Source: Lachnospiraceae bacterium (lineage in GTDB: Bacteria > Bacillota > Clostridia > Lachnospirales > Lachnospiraceae). Taken from it: DNA of 31,936 nt. Below are positions 7,813 through 16,331 of this stretch, piece after piece (position 1 is the first letter of the stretch; every line of letters begins with the position of its first letter). Made by a program: the position numbers and the translations under genes. A model generated the notes under the pieces. The model made no database searches, had not been told where the DNA came from, and saw nothing but the letters and a program-made list of their open reading frames with translations. Where the stretch lies: NCBI GenBank assembly GCA_900770535.1, contig CAAHDV010000036.1, forward strand, positions 1 through 31,936, written 5' to 3'.

Positions 7813-10800
7813 TTAATCATAATGGGGTTCCGGTTTGCGTTTTGGGCTCATGACCTCATAGTAGATCGGCAGCATTAACAGTGCCAGGATCGTGGAAGCC
7901 ACCAGGCCGCCCACATCTACCAGGGCCAGACCCTGCATGCTCTTACCGCTGTCGCCGTAGGCCAGCGCCATCGGGATCATGGATACGACCGTGGTCAGGG
8001 TGGTCATCAGGATCGGGCGCAGACGGGTCGCACCGGCCTCGATCAGGGCGGTGTCGCGGTCCATCTCACTGCGGTACTGGTTTACGGTATCGACATACAG
8101 GATACCGTTGTTAACTACGGTTCCAACTAACATCAGGAATCCCAGCAGGGATACCATACTGATCGGGCAGTCGGCCAGATACAGAAGACCGAAGGAACCG
8201 ATCAGGGAGAACGGGATGGTGGTCATAACCATCAGGGAGAACTTCGGAGACTCAAACTGCGCTGCCATGACTACGAAGATCAGGAAGATTGCCGTAATGA
8301 TGGCAGTTCCCAGGTTTCCGAACTCCTCCTTCATGCTCTCATCCTGAGAGTTCAATCCACGGGTGATGGTCGGGGTCAGGTGCTTGCTTACTACTTCATT
8401 GTATAACTTGTTCTCGATCGCGTCGATCTGGCGGGCATCATCGGTCGGAACATCACCGGTAATGGTCACCTGATACTGCTTATCTTTTCTGGTGATAGTG
8501 TTCGGGCTATCCTGGAAGACAATGTCTGCCACATCTGCCAGAGCCACGGAGCCGCCTGCATTATTTGCAAGAACAATTCCTTTTAATTTATCAATGGTGT
8601 CATACTCATCATCCGGGTACTCGACCATAACGCTGACATCCTCACCGTCTACGTTTAAGGTCGTTGCCTCTTTGCCGCCCAGCATGCTGCTGACGGTGCT
8701 GGCGATCTGGATCGGGGTGATATTCTCCGCATTTGCTTTTACAGCATCAATGTTCAGCTTGACAACCGGAGCCGCATTCTCCAGGGTACTGTGCACCTTG
8801 GAAACCTCCGGGCGCGCCAGCAGTTCCTTGGTGATCTGGTCGGATACACGCTTCAGTTCATCGTACTGGGTACCCTGTAAAATGTACTCAATACCGGAGG
8901 TGCTGCTGGTCATGGTGGAAGAGGATGCCACATCCATAGAGATGTTCGCACCTGCGATCTGGTTTAACAGCGGCTTCCACTCTTTGATGACCTCATTGGT
9001 CTCGCGCTTTCTGTCATCCTTTAAGTAGGCAGTCAGCGTTGCACCGGAGCTGGTCATGGCAGACATACCACTTCCGCCGGACGTTAACATGTAGGAATCC
9101 AGATCCGGATCCGCGGTAACGATCTTCTCAACCTGCTCGTAAATCTTATCTTCCTCTTCCAGAGTCAGGCCCGGACGGGTCTCAATGGATACAGAAATCT
9201 CGCCGGTATCGTCAGAAACCATCAGCTCCATACGCAGCTGGGAAGCCATCCAGAAGGCAGCCACCAGCAATGCGATGGAAGTGAAGATAACCGTTTTCTT
9301 TTTCGGAAGCAGCACCTTCATGATGCTGCGGTAGCCGTTCTGCATGGCACGGATAATGCCTCCCACCGGAGATTCTTCCTTCTCCTGCGGACGGTAGAAG
9401 CAGTAACACAGCGGAACGATGGTCATTGCACTGATTAAGGATGCCACCATACAGAAGATGATGGTAAATCCTAACGGCTTAAACATCTGGCCGGTCAGGC
9501 CCTGTAACAGAGCCAGCGGCAGGAATACAACACAGGTGGTCACGGTACCGCCGATGATGGACTGCAGCACAATGCCGCTTCCCTCCAGGGCAGCTTCCCG
9601 GTAACCCACAATACCTTTTCCTTTGGTGGAACGGAAACAGCTCTCCAGCACTACGATGGAGTTATCTACCATCATACCAACACCGAGTACCAGGCTCGAC
9701 AAGGTAACGACATTTAAGGAGAAGCCCATGGCCTGGATCAGGATCAGGGCAGCCAGGATGGAGATCGGGATGGAAGTACCAACGATCAGGGATGCCTTAA
9801 TCTCACCGAAGAACAGGAAGATGATCAGCATGGAAACCACGACTGCCATCACCATGGTCTGCATAACGCTCTTTAAGGAAGAGTTGATCTCATCACTGGT
9901 ATCACTTACGGTGATGATCTCCAGATTTTCATCTGCGTCCATCAGGTTCTTGATGGTTTTCTTTACTTCTTTGGAAACATCCACCGCGGATGCGCTCTGC
10001 TGTTTCTTGATACCGATGGAGATGGTATCCTCGCCGTTATAGCGGGCAATACTGCTGGCGTCCTCTTTCGCCATCTGAACATTCGCGATATCGGATAAGT
10101 AAATGACATTGCCATTTCCAAGATTTAACGGAATGGACTTTAATAATTCTTCCGTATCATACTGGGTTCCGGCACTGACGGAAAGCTTCTGTCCGCCTAC
10201 GATGGTGTCGCCGGCCGGATAAGTGAAGTCTGCGCTGCCGATGGCGGTGGCCACGGAAGCCAGGTTTAAATGATACTGTTCCAGCTTCTCCGGGATCAGC
10301 TGGACCTGGATATACTCCTTCTGTCCACCGCTGATGCTGACATCCGTAACGGTGGTGATCTTCTCAAATTCCGGAACAATCTTATTGTCTACATAGTTAT
10401 AAAGGTCGGACTCGGCCTTGTTGTTGACCGCCAGGGACACGGTATCCATCTCATCGATGTTTAACTCCATGATCACCGGGGAGTTACAGTCGTCCGGGAG
10501 ATCTCCCTCCAGGGCGTCCATCTTCTTCTTTAAATCATCGTATGCTTCATCGATATCTTTACCGTAATCATACTGGATGATAACCAGAGATACGTTCTCC
10601 ATGGAACGGGACTGAATCGTATCAACACCGCTCAAAGAACCAATCTCATTCTCGATCTTCGTACTTACCAGATCGTTTACATCCTCCGGGCTGGCTCCCG
10701 GATATACGGAATACACGATAAGTACCGGCATTTCCATGGTCGGCATCAGCTCTAGCTTCGCGCCAAGAACAGACTGAAGACCGAACACGATCAGGCACAG

Positions 10801-10854
10801 GATTACCATGACCACGGTAACCGGCCGCTTCAGGACTGATTTAGTTAATCCCAT
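7813..10854 (-). CDS. RND-family efflux pump (HAE1/AcrB-like)
   Basis: This 1013-residue polytopic transporter has the classic RND plan: TM1 at residues 11-30, a large extracytoplasmic loop, TM2-6 (about 331-500), a second large loop and TM8-12 at the C-terminus. It starts MGLTKSVLKRPVTVVMVILC and has the porter entry pattern VYPGASPEDVNDLVSTKIE. By eye the TM4 proton-relay segment reads GVGMMVDNSIVVLE (Asp397, Asn398), where AcrB has two aspartates. The TM10 segment reads VVNNGILYVD, where AcrB has Lys940. Both substitutions occur in a Firmicutes-rich RND branch. RND pumps export drugs, lipids or peptides by proton exchange. GGAGG lies 9 bases before the ATG. It is preceded 27 bases upstream by its adaptor. 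Confidence 0.93.
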   Translation of the reverse strand: MGLTKSVLKRPVTVVMVILCLIVFGLQSVLGAKLELMPTMEMPVLIVYSVYPGASPEDVNDLVSTKIENEIGSLSGVDTIQSRSMENVSLVIIQYDYGKDIDEAYDDLKKKMDALEGDLPDDCNSPVIMELNIDEMDTVSLAVNNKAESDLYNYVDNKIVPEFEKITTVTDVSISGGQKEYIQVQLIPEKLEQYHLNLASVATAIGSADFTYPAGDTIVGGQKLSVSAGTQYDTEELLKSIPLNLGNGNVIYLSDIANVQMAKEDASSIARYNGEDTISIGIKKQQSASAVDVSKEVKKTIKNLMDADENLEIITVSDTSDEINSSLKSVMQTMVMAVVVSMLIIFLFFGEIKASLIVGTSIPISILAALILIQAMGFSLNVVTLSSLVLGVGMMVDNSIVVLESCFRSTKGKGIVGYREAALEGSGIVLQSIIGGTVTTCVVFLPLALLQGLTGQMFKPLGFTIIFCMVASLISAMTIVPLCYCFYRPQEKEESPVGGIIRAMQNGYRSIMKVLLPKKKTVIFTSIALLVAAFWMASQLRMELMVSDDTGEISVSIETRPGLTLEEEDKIYEQVEKIVTADPDLDSYMLTSGGSGMSAMTSSGATLTAYLKDDRKRETNEVIKEWKPLLNQIAGANISMDVASSSTMTSSTSGIEYILQGTQYDELKRVSDQITKELLARPEVSKVHSTLENAAPVVKLNIDAVKANAENITPIQIASTVSSMLGGKEATTLNVDGEDVSVMVEYPDDEYDTIDKLKGIVLANNAGGSVALADVADIVFQDSPNTITRKDKQYQVTITGDVPTDDARQIDAIENKLYNEVVSKHLTPTITRGLNSQDESMKEEFGNLGTAIITAIFLIFVVMAAQFESPKFSLMVMTTIPFSLIGSFGLLYLADCPISMVSLLGFLMLVGTVVNNGILYVDTVNQYRSEMDRDTALIEAGATRLRPILMTTLTTVVSMIPMALAYGDSGKSMQGLALVDVGGLVASTILALLMLPIYYEVMSPKRKPEPHYD

Positions 10855-10881
10855 TGATGTTTTCCTCCTTCTGCTCTCACA

Positions 10882-12051
10882 CTAGTTGCCGCTTGCTGCT
10901 GAGGTTTCTGCTGCCTCTGTACCCTCTGCCTGGTCTGCGCCCTGCGCGTCAGCAGAAGTCTCTGCTGCGTTTTCTCCTGCTGCCTGGGTATCTGCCGCAG
11001 CGTTCGGATCTGCCTTCTGAACCTGGGAACCCTCATACAGCTCGGAACTCCAGGTGGTGATCACTTCATCGGAAGCGTTGATGCCGGAAAGGATCTGTGC
11101 CTTCTGAGAATCATATAAACCAACCTCGACCGGAACGTAGTGCACGGTTCCGTTGTCATATGTATACACATAAGCATCGCCGCCGGAATAGTAAACGGCG
11201 TCAACCGGAATAGTCAGTACATTATCCGCACGGTCAGAAATGACGGAAAGCTTGGTGGTGGAACCAGTCGGAAGCGCGTCACCGTTTTCCACAGAAGCCT
11301 TTACCTTAAAGAGTCCGGTGGAATCATCGATCATGCTGCTGACCTCGTTGATGGTACCCTGGTAATCCGTGCCGTTCTTATCTACAGAAATCGGATCACC
11401 CACATGCAGCTCGGCTACCACTTTCTCCGGAACCGAGAAGGTGATGGACTTGCTGCCCTCGCCGGAAATCACGGCCAGAAGCACCTGGGAAGCCACGTTG
11501 TCGTGAACCTCGATGTTGCAGGTTTCTACCTTGCCGGAGATCGGCGCGGTTACATTCGCGAACTCCACCTGATAATCATAATTCAGCTTTGCGGAATCGT
11601 ATGCGATCTGGGCGTTCTTCGCCTGGGTCTGGGCCTGCTCAAATGCCACACTGGCGATATCGCCTGCCGCAAACAGTGCCTGCTGACGTCCCAGGTTGGT
11701 ATTGGCATCGTTCATGGCCTGCTGCGCGGATTCCATCTGGAGTCTCGCTGCCTCTACCTGTTTGGTATCAATCTTGCAGATTGGCTGTCCCTCCTGCACC
11801 ATATCACCGGCTTTTACGAACACGTCAGTAATCTCACCGGCTGCCTTCGGGTAAATGTAAACCACGTCAGACGGCTCTACCTTGCCCACCAGGCTGCGGT
11901 ACAGTTCAATATTTCCCATCTTCGGGTTCTCTACGTTTACTACCGGAATCAGGGTTTCCTCTTCCACCGGCTTCTTGCGCATTGCGCTGATACCAGCCAC
12001 AACCGCAATCGCCGCTACTACCACTCCTGCAATTACTACTTTCTTTTTCAT
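10882..12051 (-). CDS. RND membrane fusion (adaptor) protein, HlyD/AcrA family
   Basis: This 389-residue protein has an uncleaved N-terminal anchor (residues 4-22, KVVIAGVVVAAIAVVAGISA). A split lipoyl domain follows (YIYPKAAGEITDVFVKAGDM before and NVTAPISGKVETCNIEVHDN after a helical hairpin of about residues 103-155). Then come a beta-barrel domain (ITFSVPEKVVAELHVGDPIS) and a membrane-proximal domain (VLTIPVDAVYYSGGDAYVYT). These are the standard adaptor modules linking an inner-membrane pump to an exit duct. The last 45 residues form an Ala/Glu/Thr/Gln tail of low complexity with no family role known to me, perhaps a wall spacer. GAGGAG lies 6 bases before the ATG. It lies between tetR (52 bases upstream) and the RND gene. 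Confidence 0.92.
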   Translation of the reverse strand: MKKKVVIAGVVVAAIAVVAGISAMRKKPVEEETLIPVVNVENPKMGNIELYRSLVGKVEPSDVVYIYPKAAGEITDVFVKAGDMVQEGQPICKIDTKQVEAARLQMESAQQAMNDANTNLGRQQALFAAGDIASVAFEQAQTQAKNAQIAYDSAKLNYDYQVEFANVTAPISGKVETCNIEVHDNVASQVLLAVISGEGSKSITFSVPEKVVAELHVGDPISVDKNGTDYQGTINEVSSMIDDSTGLFKVKASVENGDALPTGSTTKLSVISDRADNVLTIPVDAVYYSGGDAYVYTYDNGTVHYVPVEVGLYDSQKAQILSGINASDEVITTWSSELYEGSQVQKADPNAAADTQAAGENAAETSADAQGADQAEGTEAAETSAASGN

Positions 12052-12103
12052 AGCTGTCTCCTCTTATTTTCCACTTTTTATGATCGTGATTGTTTCATAC
12101 TTA

Positions 12104-12733
12104 TTACGAAATCAGGGCTCCATGCTTAATCACTTCCAGGGAATCCAGATAACGTTTCCGGATCTGATCCAGCTGATCCGGCTGCTCATAGTAAAAGCGC
12201 ACCGCTAAGATCAGGGATGTAACCCCCAGCTGCAGCACAACATTCAGTTCCTCCTCCGAACGTCTTGTAAACTGTTCCATGCGGATCCGCTTTGCGAGCC
12301 ACTGGGCCGTTTCTTCTTTTCCCGGGCTTCCCATGGGGGGTCTGTATCCGATTTCAAAGCCCATGGCCCTGGTATTCTCCTGGTAGGAGCAGACATTGCG
12401 CACCAGCTCGATCATCTCCTTCGACTCTTCCAGCTTGTGGATCGTAAACTCAAACAGCCACTCCAGCATGCCAAAGAGATCACCGCCATTTCTTTCCAGC
12501 TCCCTTTCGCAGCATTCCTGCATCTGTCTCGCATTGTCCTCAAAAATATAGCGGACCACATCCTGCTTATCTTCAAAATAGGTGTAAAAGCTTCCGCGGG
12601 AAATATCCGCGTTCTGTATGATCTGGTTGATGGAAGCCTTATCAAAGGGAACTCTCGCGAACTCCTTGATAGCCGCTTCCCGGATCACCTGCTTCTTCGC
12701 TTCCGGAAGACGGTAAAATCGCTCCGTAGGCAT
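12104..12733 (-). CDS. TetR-family transcriptional regulator of the efflux operon
   Basis: This 209-residue protein starts MPTERFYRLPEAKKQVIREA. The TetR helix-turn-helix is clear at residues 15-60: AAIKEFARVPFDKASINQII, then QNADISRGSFYTYFEDKQDV. The rest is a helical ligand-binding domain with no recognisable ligand specificity. The ATG at 12733 is chosen because GGAGGAGG lies 8 bases upstream; the GTG three codons earlier overlaps that site. It is the first gene of the operon tetR-adaptor-RND-TolC-TolC. Three palindromic operators sit in and after its promoter, so it most likely represses its own operon and releases it when an exported compound binds (inference). Confidence 0.92.
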   Translation of the reverse strand: MPTERFYRLPEAKKQVIREAAIKEFARVPFDKASINQIIQNADISRGSFYTYFEDKQDVVRYIFEDNARQMQECCERELERNGGDLFGMLEWLFEFTIHKLEESKEMIELVRNVCSYQENTRAMGFEIGYRPPMGSPGKEETAQWLAKRIRMEQFTRRSEEELNVVLQLGVTSLILAVRFYYEQPDQLDQIRKRYLDSLEVIKHGALIS

Positions 12734-12790
12734 GTTAAGCACCTCCTCCCCGTTTCTCTTTTGTAAAAATAGTTCATGTTGTTTATTTTA

Positions 12791-12847
12791 TGACAATCTG
12801 TCACTTTTCAGTGTGACAACGTGTCATATTATAATGACAGCCTGTCG
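12791..12847. promoter_or_regulatory. Triple palindromic operator (three TGACA-N3-TGTCA boxes)
   Basis: Three copies occur: TGACA-ATC-TGTCA (12791-12803), TGACA-ACG-TGTCA (12814-12826) and TGACA-GCC-TGTCG (12835-12847, last base degenerate). Centre spacings are 23 and 21 bases, about two helical turns, so the sites face the same side of the DNA. The third lies in the spacer of the consensus promoter and the second directly abuts its -10. This is the arrangement of a TetR autorepressor with steric block. Confidence 0.85.
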
Positions 12848-12856
12848 CATTGTCAA
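12828..12856 (-). promoter_or_regulatory. Consensus promoter of the tetR-efflux operon
   Basis: On the minus strand TTGACA (12851-12856) and TATAAT (12828-12833) are separated by exactly 17 bases, a perfect vegetative promoter. Such a strong promoter needs a tight repressor, which fits the overlapping operator boxes. The leader to the tetR start is about 90 bases and contains two of the three boxes. Confidence 0.85.
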
Positions 12857-12892
12857 GTGTTCCGGAAATATTTTATACTTTCTTTACAGTTT

Positions 12893-12966
12893 TCTAACGC
12901 CTTCTGTTAGAGTTCCGTTAAGACTTTTCACTCTCCCGACGCATTTTCTTATTTTACTGTTACAAT
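12893..12966 (+). promoter_or_regulatory. Putative LysR promoter region with inverted repeat
   Basis: TG-t-TACAAT (12958-12966) is an extended -10 about 60 bases before the LysR start at 13027; no convincing -35 is seen. An inverted repeat, TCTAAC-N7-GTTAGA (12893-12911), lies about 50 bases upstream and has the size of a LysR binding box. Autoregulation is inference. Confidence 0.4.
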
Positions 12967-13026
12967 AGAATTGGAAATTTATTTCTGAAATGGAAAAATC
13001 AGAAGAATAACACACGGAGGATGTCC

Positions 13027-13950
13027 ATGGACACCAGACAAATCGAATATATTCTGCAGATCGCAGAAGAAAACAACATCACCAAAGCAGCAGAAAAGCT
13101 GTTCATTACCCAGTCTGCCTTAAACCAGCAGCTGTTAAAGCTGGAACGGGAGCTTGGCACGCCTCTGTTTCAGCGCACCAAAAACAAGTGGTGCCTGACC
13201 GATGCCGGGCGCATCTATGTGGAGGGCGCCAGAAAAATGATGCAGATCAAAAAAGATACTTATAATCAGCTCTACGATGTTTCGCGCCTGCGCAAGGGAC
13301 TTTTAAACATTGGTCTCTGCCCCGGACGCGGGCTTGATATGTTCACCGCCATCTACCCGGAGCTTCACCGCTCCATGCCAAACCTCACCATACGGCCTCT
13401 GGAAATGCGGGTAGCCCCTCAGCAGGCTGCCATTGCCGCCGGAGATCTGGATGTCGGCTTTCAGGTCCTTTCCAGATCCGACTGGCAGAAAAACCAGTAT
13501 GAGGTACTTGGGAGCGAAGAACTGATCGCCATCATCCCGGCCGTCCACCCGGTGGCGCAAAAAGCTGCCCCGCCGGGAGAACCCCTGGCCACACTGGATT
13601 TAAACGAGATCCGTTACGAGCCCTTTGTATTGATGGACCGCAATTCCACGCTGCGCAGCCTCTGTGACCAGATCTTTGCCCGCAGCGGTTTTCAGCCAAA
13701 CGTCCTGTTTGAAAGCAACAACACCGCCGGTATTGTATCCCTGGTAAAATCCACCATCTGCTGCGGCATTGTTCCCTGGTACTATACAAGGATCCCATCG
13801 GATGACCTGGCCTGTTTCCGTCTGCCGGGACATCCCTCCTGGGACATTACCGTCAGCTATCCCACCACCGGCTACTTAAGCACCGGCGCCCGGGAATTCA
13901 TCCGGCTCGCCAGTGAGTGGTGGAAAACGATCCAGCCGGATCAGATCTGA
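13027..13950 (+). CDS. LysR-family transcriptional regulator
   Basis: This 307-residue protein has an N-terminal winged helix-turn-helix: MDTRQIEYILQIAEENNITK, then AAEKLFITQSALNQQLLKLE and RELGTPLFQR. The periplasmic-binding-like effector domain runs from about residue 90 (LLNIGLCPGRG) to the end. The ATG at 13027 is chosen because GGAGG (13016-13020) is 6 bases upstream; an ATG at 13021 directly touches the ribosome site. It is divergent from the tetR-efflux operon and convergent with the tctB-tctA pair, so either could be its target. Its DNA-binding half resembles that of the LysR at 26029, which suggests related control of TTT genes. The effector is unknown. Confidence 0.92.
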   Translation: MDTRQIEYILQIAEENNITKAAEKLFITQSALNQQLLKLERELGTPLFQRTKNKWCLTDAGRIYVEGARKMMQIKKDTYNQLYDVSRLRKGLLNIGLCPGRGLDMFTAIYPELHRSMPNLTIRPLEMRVAPQQAAIAAGDLDVGFQVLSRSDWQKNQYEVLGSEELIAIIPAVHPVAQKAAPPGEPLATLDLNEIRYEPFVLMDRNSTLRSLCDQIFARSGFQPNVLFESNNTAGIVSLVKSTICCGIVPWYYTRIPSDDLACFRLPGHPSWDITVSYPTTGYLSTGAREFIRLASEWWKTIQPDQI

Positions 13951-13971
13951 GCCTGATTCTCCTTTAACCAT

Positions 13972-14030
13972 AAAGGCCCCGCCAAAGCCGCCATCTCCGG
14001 CGTTCTTTTACGGGGTCTTTGCTTCTGTTT
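13972..14030. terminator. Intrinsic terminator between lysR and tctA
   Basis: AAAGGCCCCG (13972-13981) pairs with CGGGGTCTTT (14011-14020) with one wobble. An inner GCCG/CGGC-type hairpin sits inside. On the plus strand TTT and then TTCTGTTTTG follow. It lies between convergent genes and may serve both. Confidence 0.7.
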
Positions 14031-14044
14031 TGCTGGAGCAGCTG

Positions 14045-15556
14045 TTACTGGTCGATGCTCTGTTTTTTGATCTTGTAAGCTTTTAATTCCTTCATGACTG
14101 TCCATACCAGGACTCCGATAGCAACAAAGAAGAATGCATCAAAGATCGGTCTTGCAAAGAATGCGCCAAAGGACTTGTACTGCATGATACCTCGTCTTAA
14201 GTAGGTTTCCAGCATCTCACCGATCAGGAAGCACAGAACAAACGGAGTAGTCGGCAGGCTGAATTTATGGTACACATAACCTACGATACCGAAGATCAGG
14301 ATGGACTGTACATCAAAGATCCGGTTGTTGGTCGCATACGCACCGACACAGCAAAGAACCAGGATCAGCGGAAGCAGGATGTGCTTCGGAACCTTTAACA
14401 CCTGAACGAAGCCCTTGATACAGGTCCACTCAACTACCAGCATGATCACGGTACACAGCATGCAGGCTGCGAAGATTCCATATACAACATCTGCATTTTT
14501 CACGAAAAGCAGCGGGCCTGCAGACAGGCCATGGATCAGGAAGCCGCCTAACATCATTGCGGTAACGCCGTCACCCGGGATACCAAGTACCAGAAGCGGG
14601 ATCATAGCGCCTCCGATGGTCGCGTTGTTGGCAGACTCAGTTGCTACAACACCGTCCGGGCAGCCCTTACCAAACTCCTCCGGATGCTTGGACATGTTCT
14701 TTGCAGTTACGTAAGACAGCATACCGGAGGTAGAACCGCCAATACCCGGCAGAATACCGATACCGGTACCGATCAGCGCGGAACGGAAGAAGTTTGGCAG
14801 ATGATACACAAATTCCTGCCAGCTAAAGCCAAAGCCTTTTACCTTCTTGATCGGAATGGTTTCTACACGTCCGCCCTTCATGCTCTCCGCGGTAACCAGG
14901 ATATCCGCGATCGCAAAGATACCGATCAGAGTCGGAAGAGTGTCAAAGCCTGCCATCAGGTTGTGTGAACCGAAGGTGAATCGCGGTGTTCCGTCAATCG
15001 GAGCCATGCCGACCAGGGTAAACATCAGGCCGAACAGACCGGCTAGCAGACCGCGGATCATATTACCGGAAGAAAGGATCGCTACCATCGTCAGCGCGAA
15101 GAAGCAGATACCGAAGTTCTCAGCCGGAGTAAATTTCAGAGCGACATCTGCCAGAAGCGGTGCGCAGAAGGTTAAAATCAGGAAAGAGAAAATGGAACCC
15201 AGAGCCGAGAACACAATACCAAGTCCCAGAGCCTTCATGGCTTCACCGCGTTTTGCCATCGGATGACCGTCAAAACAGGTCGCAATGGAAGATGCCGTAC
15301 CCGGCATATTTAACAGAATCGCAGAGATCAGTCCGCCGGAGATACCTCCGATATAAACCGCTACCAGTGTATTAAGTCCCATAGATGGTGTCATACTGAA
15401 GGTAAGCGGCAGCATCAGCGCTACGGCCATGGACGCGGACAGTCCCGGGATAGAACCAAATACAATACCAATCGCAACACCGGCAATCATCATAAGGATA
15501 GAGGCCGGATGTAAAATACCGACAAACGCACTTCCTAAAAGTCCCAATGCCTGCAT
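14045..15556 (-). CDS. tctA: Tripartite tricarboxylate transporter, large membrane subunit TctA (copy 1)
   Basis: This 503-residue polytopic protein matches the TctA family. It has GIVFGSIPGLSASMAVALML near the N-terminus, a repeated version of the same motif in the second half (LPGIGGSTSGMLSYVTAKNM), NMPGTASSIATCFDGHPMAK and VLGIPGDGVTAMMLGGFLIH. About 11-12 membrane helices are expected. TctA forms the sodium- or proton-coupled channel that takes carboxylates from a periplasmic or lipoprotein TctC. AGGAGG lies 10 bases before the ATG, and tctB ends 18 bases upstream. By eye roughly nine in ten residues are identical to the TctA at 28179, pointing to a recent duplication. Unusually, no tctC gene accompanies this copy. 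Confidence 0.95.
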   Translation of the reverse strand: MQALGLLGSAFVGILHPASILMMIAGVAIGIVFGSIPGLSASMAVALMLPLTFSMTPSMGLNTLVAVYIGGISGGLISAILLNMPGTASSIATCFDGHPMAKRGEAMKALGLGIVFSALGSIFSFLILTFCAPLLADVALKFTPAENFGICFFALTMVAILSSGNMIRGLLAGLFGLMFTLVGMAPIDGTPRFTFGSHNLMAGFDTLPTLIGIFAIADILVTAESMKGGRVETIPIKKVKGFGFSWQEFVYHLPNFFRSALIGTGIGILPGIGGSTSGMLSYVTAKNMSKHPEEFGKGCPDGVVATESANNATIGGAMIPLLVLGIPGDGVTAMMLGGFLIHGLSAGPLLFVKNADVVYGIFAACMLCTVIMLVVEWTCIKGFVQVLKVPKHILLPLILVLCCVGAYATNNRIFDVQSILIFGIVGYVYHKFSLPTTPFVLCFLIGEMLETYLRRGIMQYKSFGAFFARPIFDAFFFVAIGVLVWTVMKELKAYKIKKQSIDQ

Positions 15557-15574
15557 AATCTTTTGTCCTCCTTA

Positions 15575-16072
15575 TTATAATCGAATCGTAAAAATACCTG
15601 CCGGCAGCACGATCTTGAAGCCATAACGGAACAGGAAAAAGACTGCCAGGGTAAACACTACATTGATCACGGCCAGACGGATGATATGCTTTCCGTCACG
15701 CTCGTCATCCGGTGACAGGACCACCATCTGGAACATCAGATACAGCAGAGTCGAAATGATAAATCCGATCGGCTGAAGGATAAACACATAGATCAGGACC
15801 AGAATGATACTGGAGATTACACGCTTGTAATCACAATCCGGGATTTCCGCATGCTCCAGCTCCTTCCCATGCATTTTGAAATTTTTGATACTTAAGAATG
15901 TCAGGATTGCTGCCAGGATAAAGGTAACTGAACCAATTACCGTAGGCATGAAATCCGGTCCGATCTCCATGACTTTGGATTTCGGAAGTGCCTGGGCCAG
16001 GATGATCAGCAAAGCTCCCAGCACCATGAAAAATACGCCAACTACGATGTCTCCGTACTTTTTAAAAAACAT
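15575..16072 (-). CDS. tctB: Tripartite tricarboxylate transporter, small membrane subunit TctB (copy 1)
   Basis: This 165-residue protein has four predicted helices: residues 8-27 (DIVVGVFFMVLGALLIILAQ), 41-62, about 90-110 (SSIILVLIYVFILQPIGFII) and 138-155. That is the TctB pattern. The ATG at 16072 is preferred because AAGGAG lies 9 bases upstream; the ATG at 16081 abuts that site. The same arrangement and residue count are kept in the TctB at 29700, which is nearly identical in the first 40 residues. Together with tctA it forms a two-gene unit behind its own extended -10 promoter. Confidence 0.9.
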   Translation of the reverse strand: MFFKKYGDIVVGVFFMVLGALLIILAQALPKSKVMEIGPDFMPTVIGSVTFILAAILTFLSIKNFKMHGKELEHAEIPDCDYKRVISSIILVLIYVFILQPIGFIISTLLYLMFQMVVLSPDDERDGKHIIRLAVINVVFTLAVFFLFRYGFKIVLPAGIFTIRL

Positions 16073-16157
16073 ACCTCTCATCTCCTTCTTTTTATTGGAC
16101 TGCGTTTATTCTCTTTCCCGGCTTCTGTCCGGTACTCATTTCGCACCTCTTACCCGG

Positions 16158-16259
16158 ATTATAACAACGCATGATTCAAAATGGAAATTCGCCAAACTGT
16201 GATTTTATAAAGTTTTTCTAATAGTTTAATTTGTGTTAAGAACCATGAATTTCCATATA
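16158..16259 (-). promoter_or_regulatory. Promoter and operator-like repeats upstream of tctB-tctA
   Basis: TG-t-TATAAT on the minus strand (16158-16166) is a perfect extended -10. Upstream of it ATGGAAATTC (16181-16190) and GAATTTCCAT (16247-16256) form a perfect 10-base inverted repeat with centres about 66 bases apart. TCCATATA is also directly repeated at 16252-16259 and 16285-16292, 33 bases apart. Such paired half-sites suit a LysR or similar regulator with looped binding; the regulator is not known. The rest of the 339-base gap from 16073 to 16411 holds the terminator at 16332 and AT-rich sequence with no gene. Confidence 0.5.
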
Positions 16260-16331
16260 TTTTTTGTTATCAAAGCGTAAAAAATCCATATAGAAGCAAA
16301 TAAAAGCTGTATATTTTTCTATACGCATCAA

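Noticed and set aside
11140..12129. 329-codon open frame on the plus strand
   Set aside because: Antisense to the adaptor gene, whose domains are unmistakable; no recognisable protein features.
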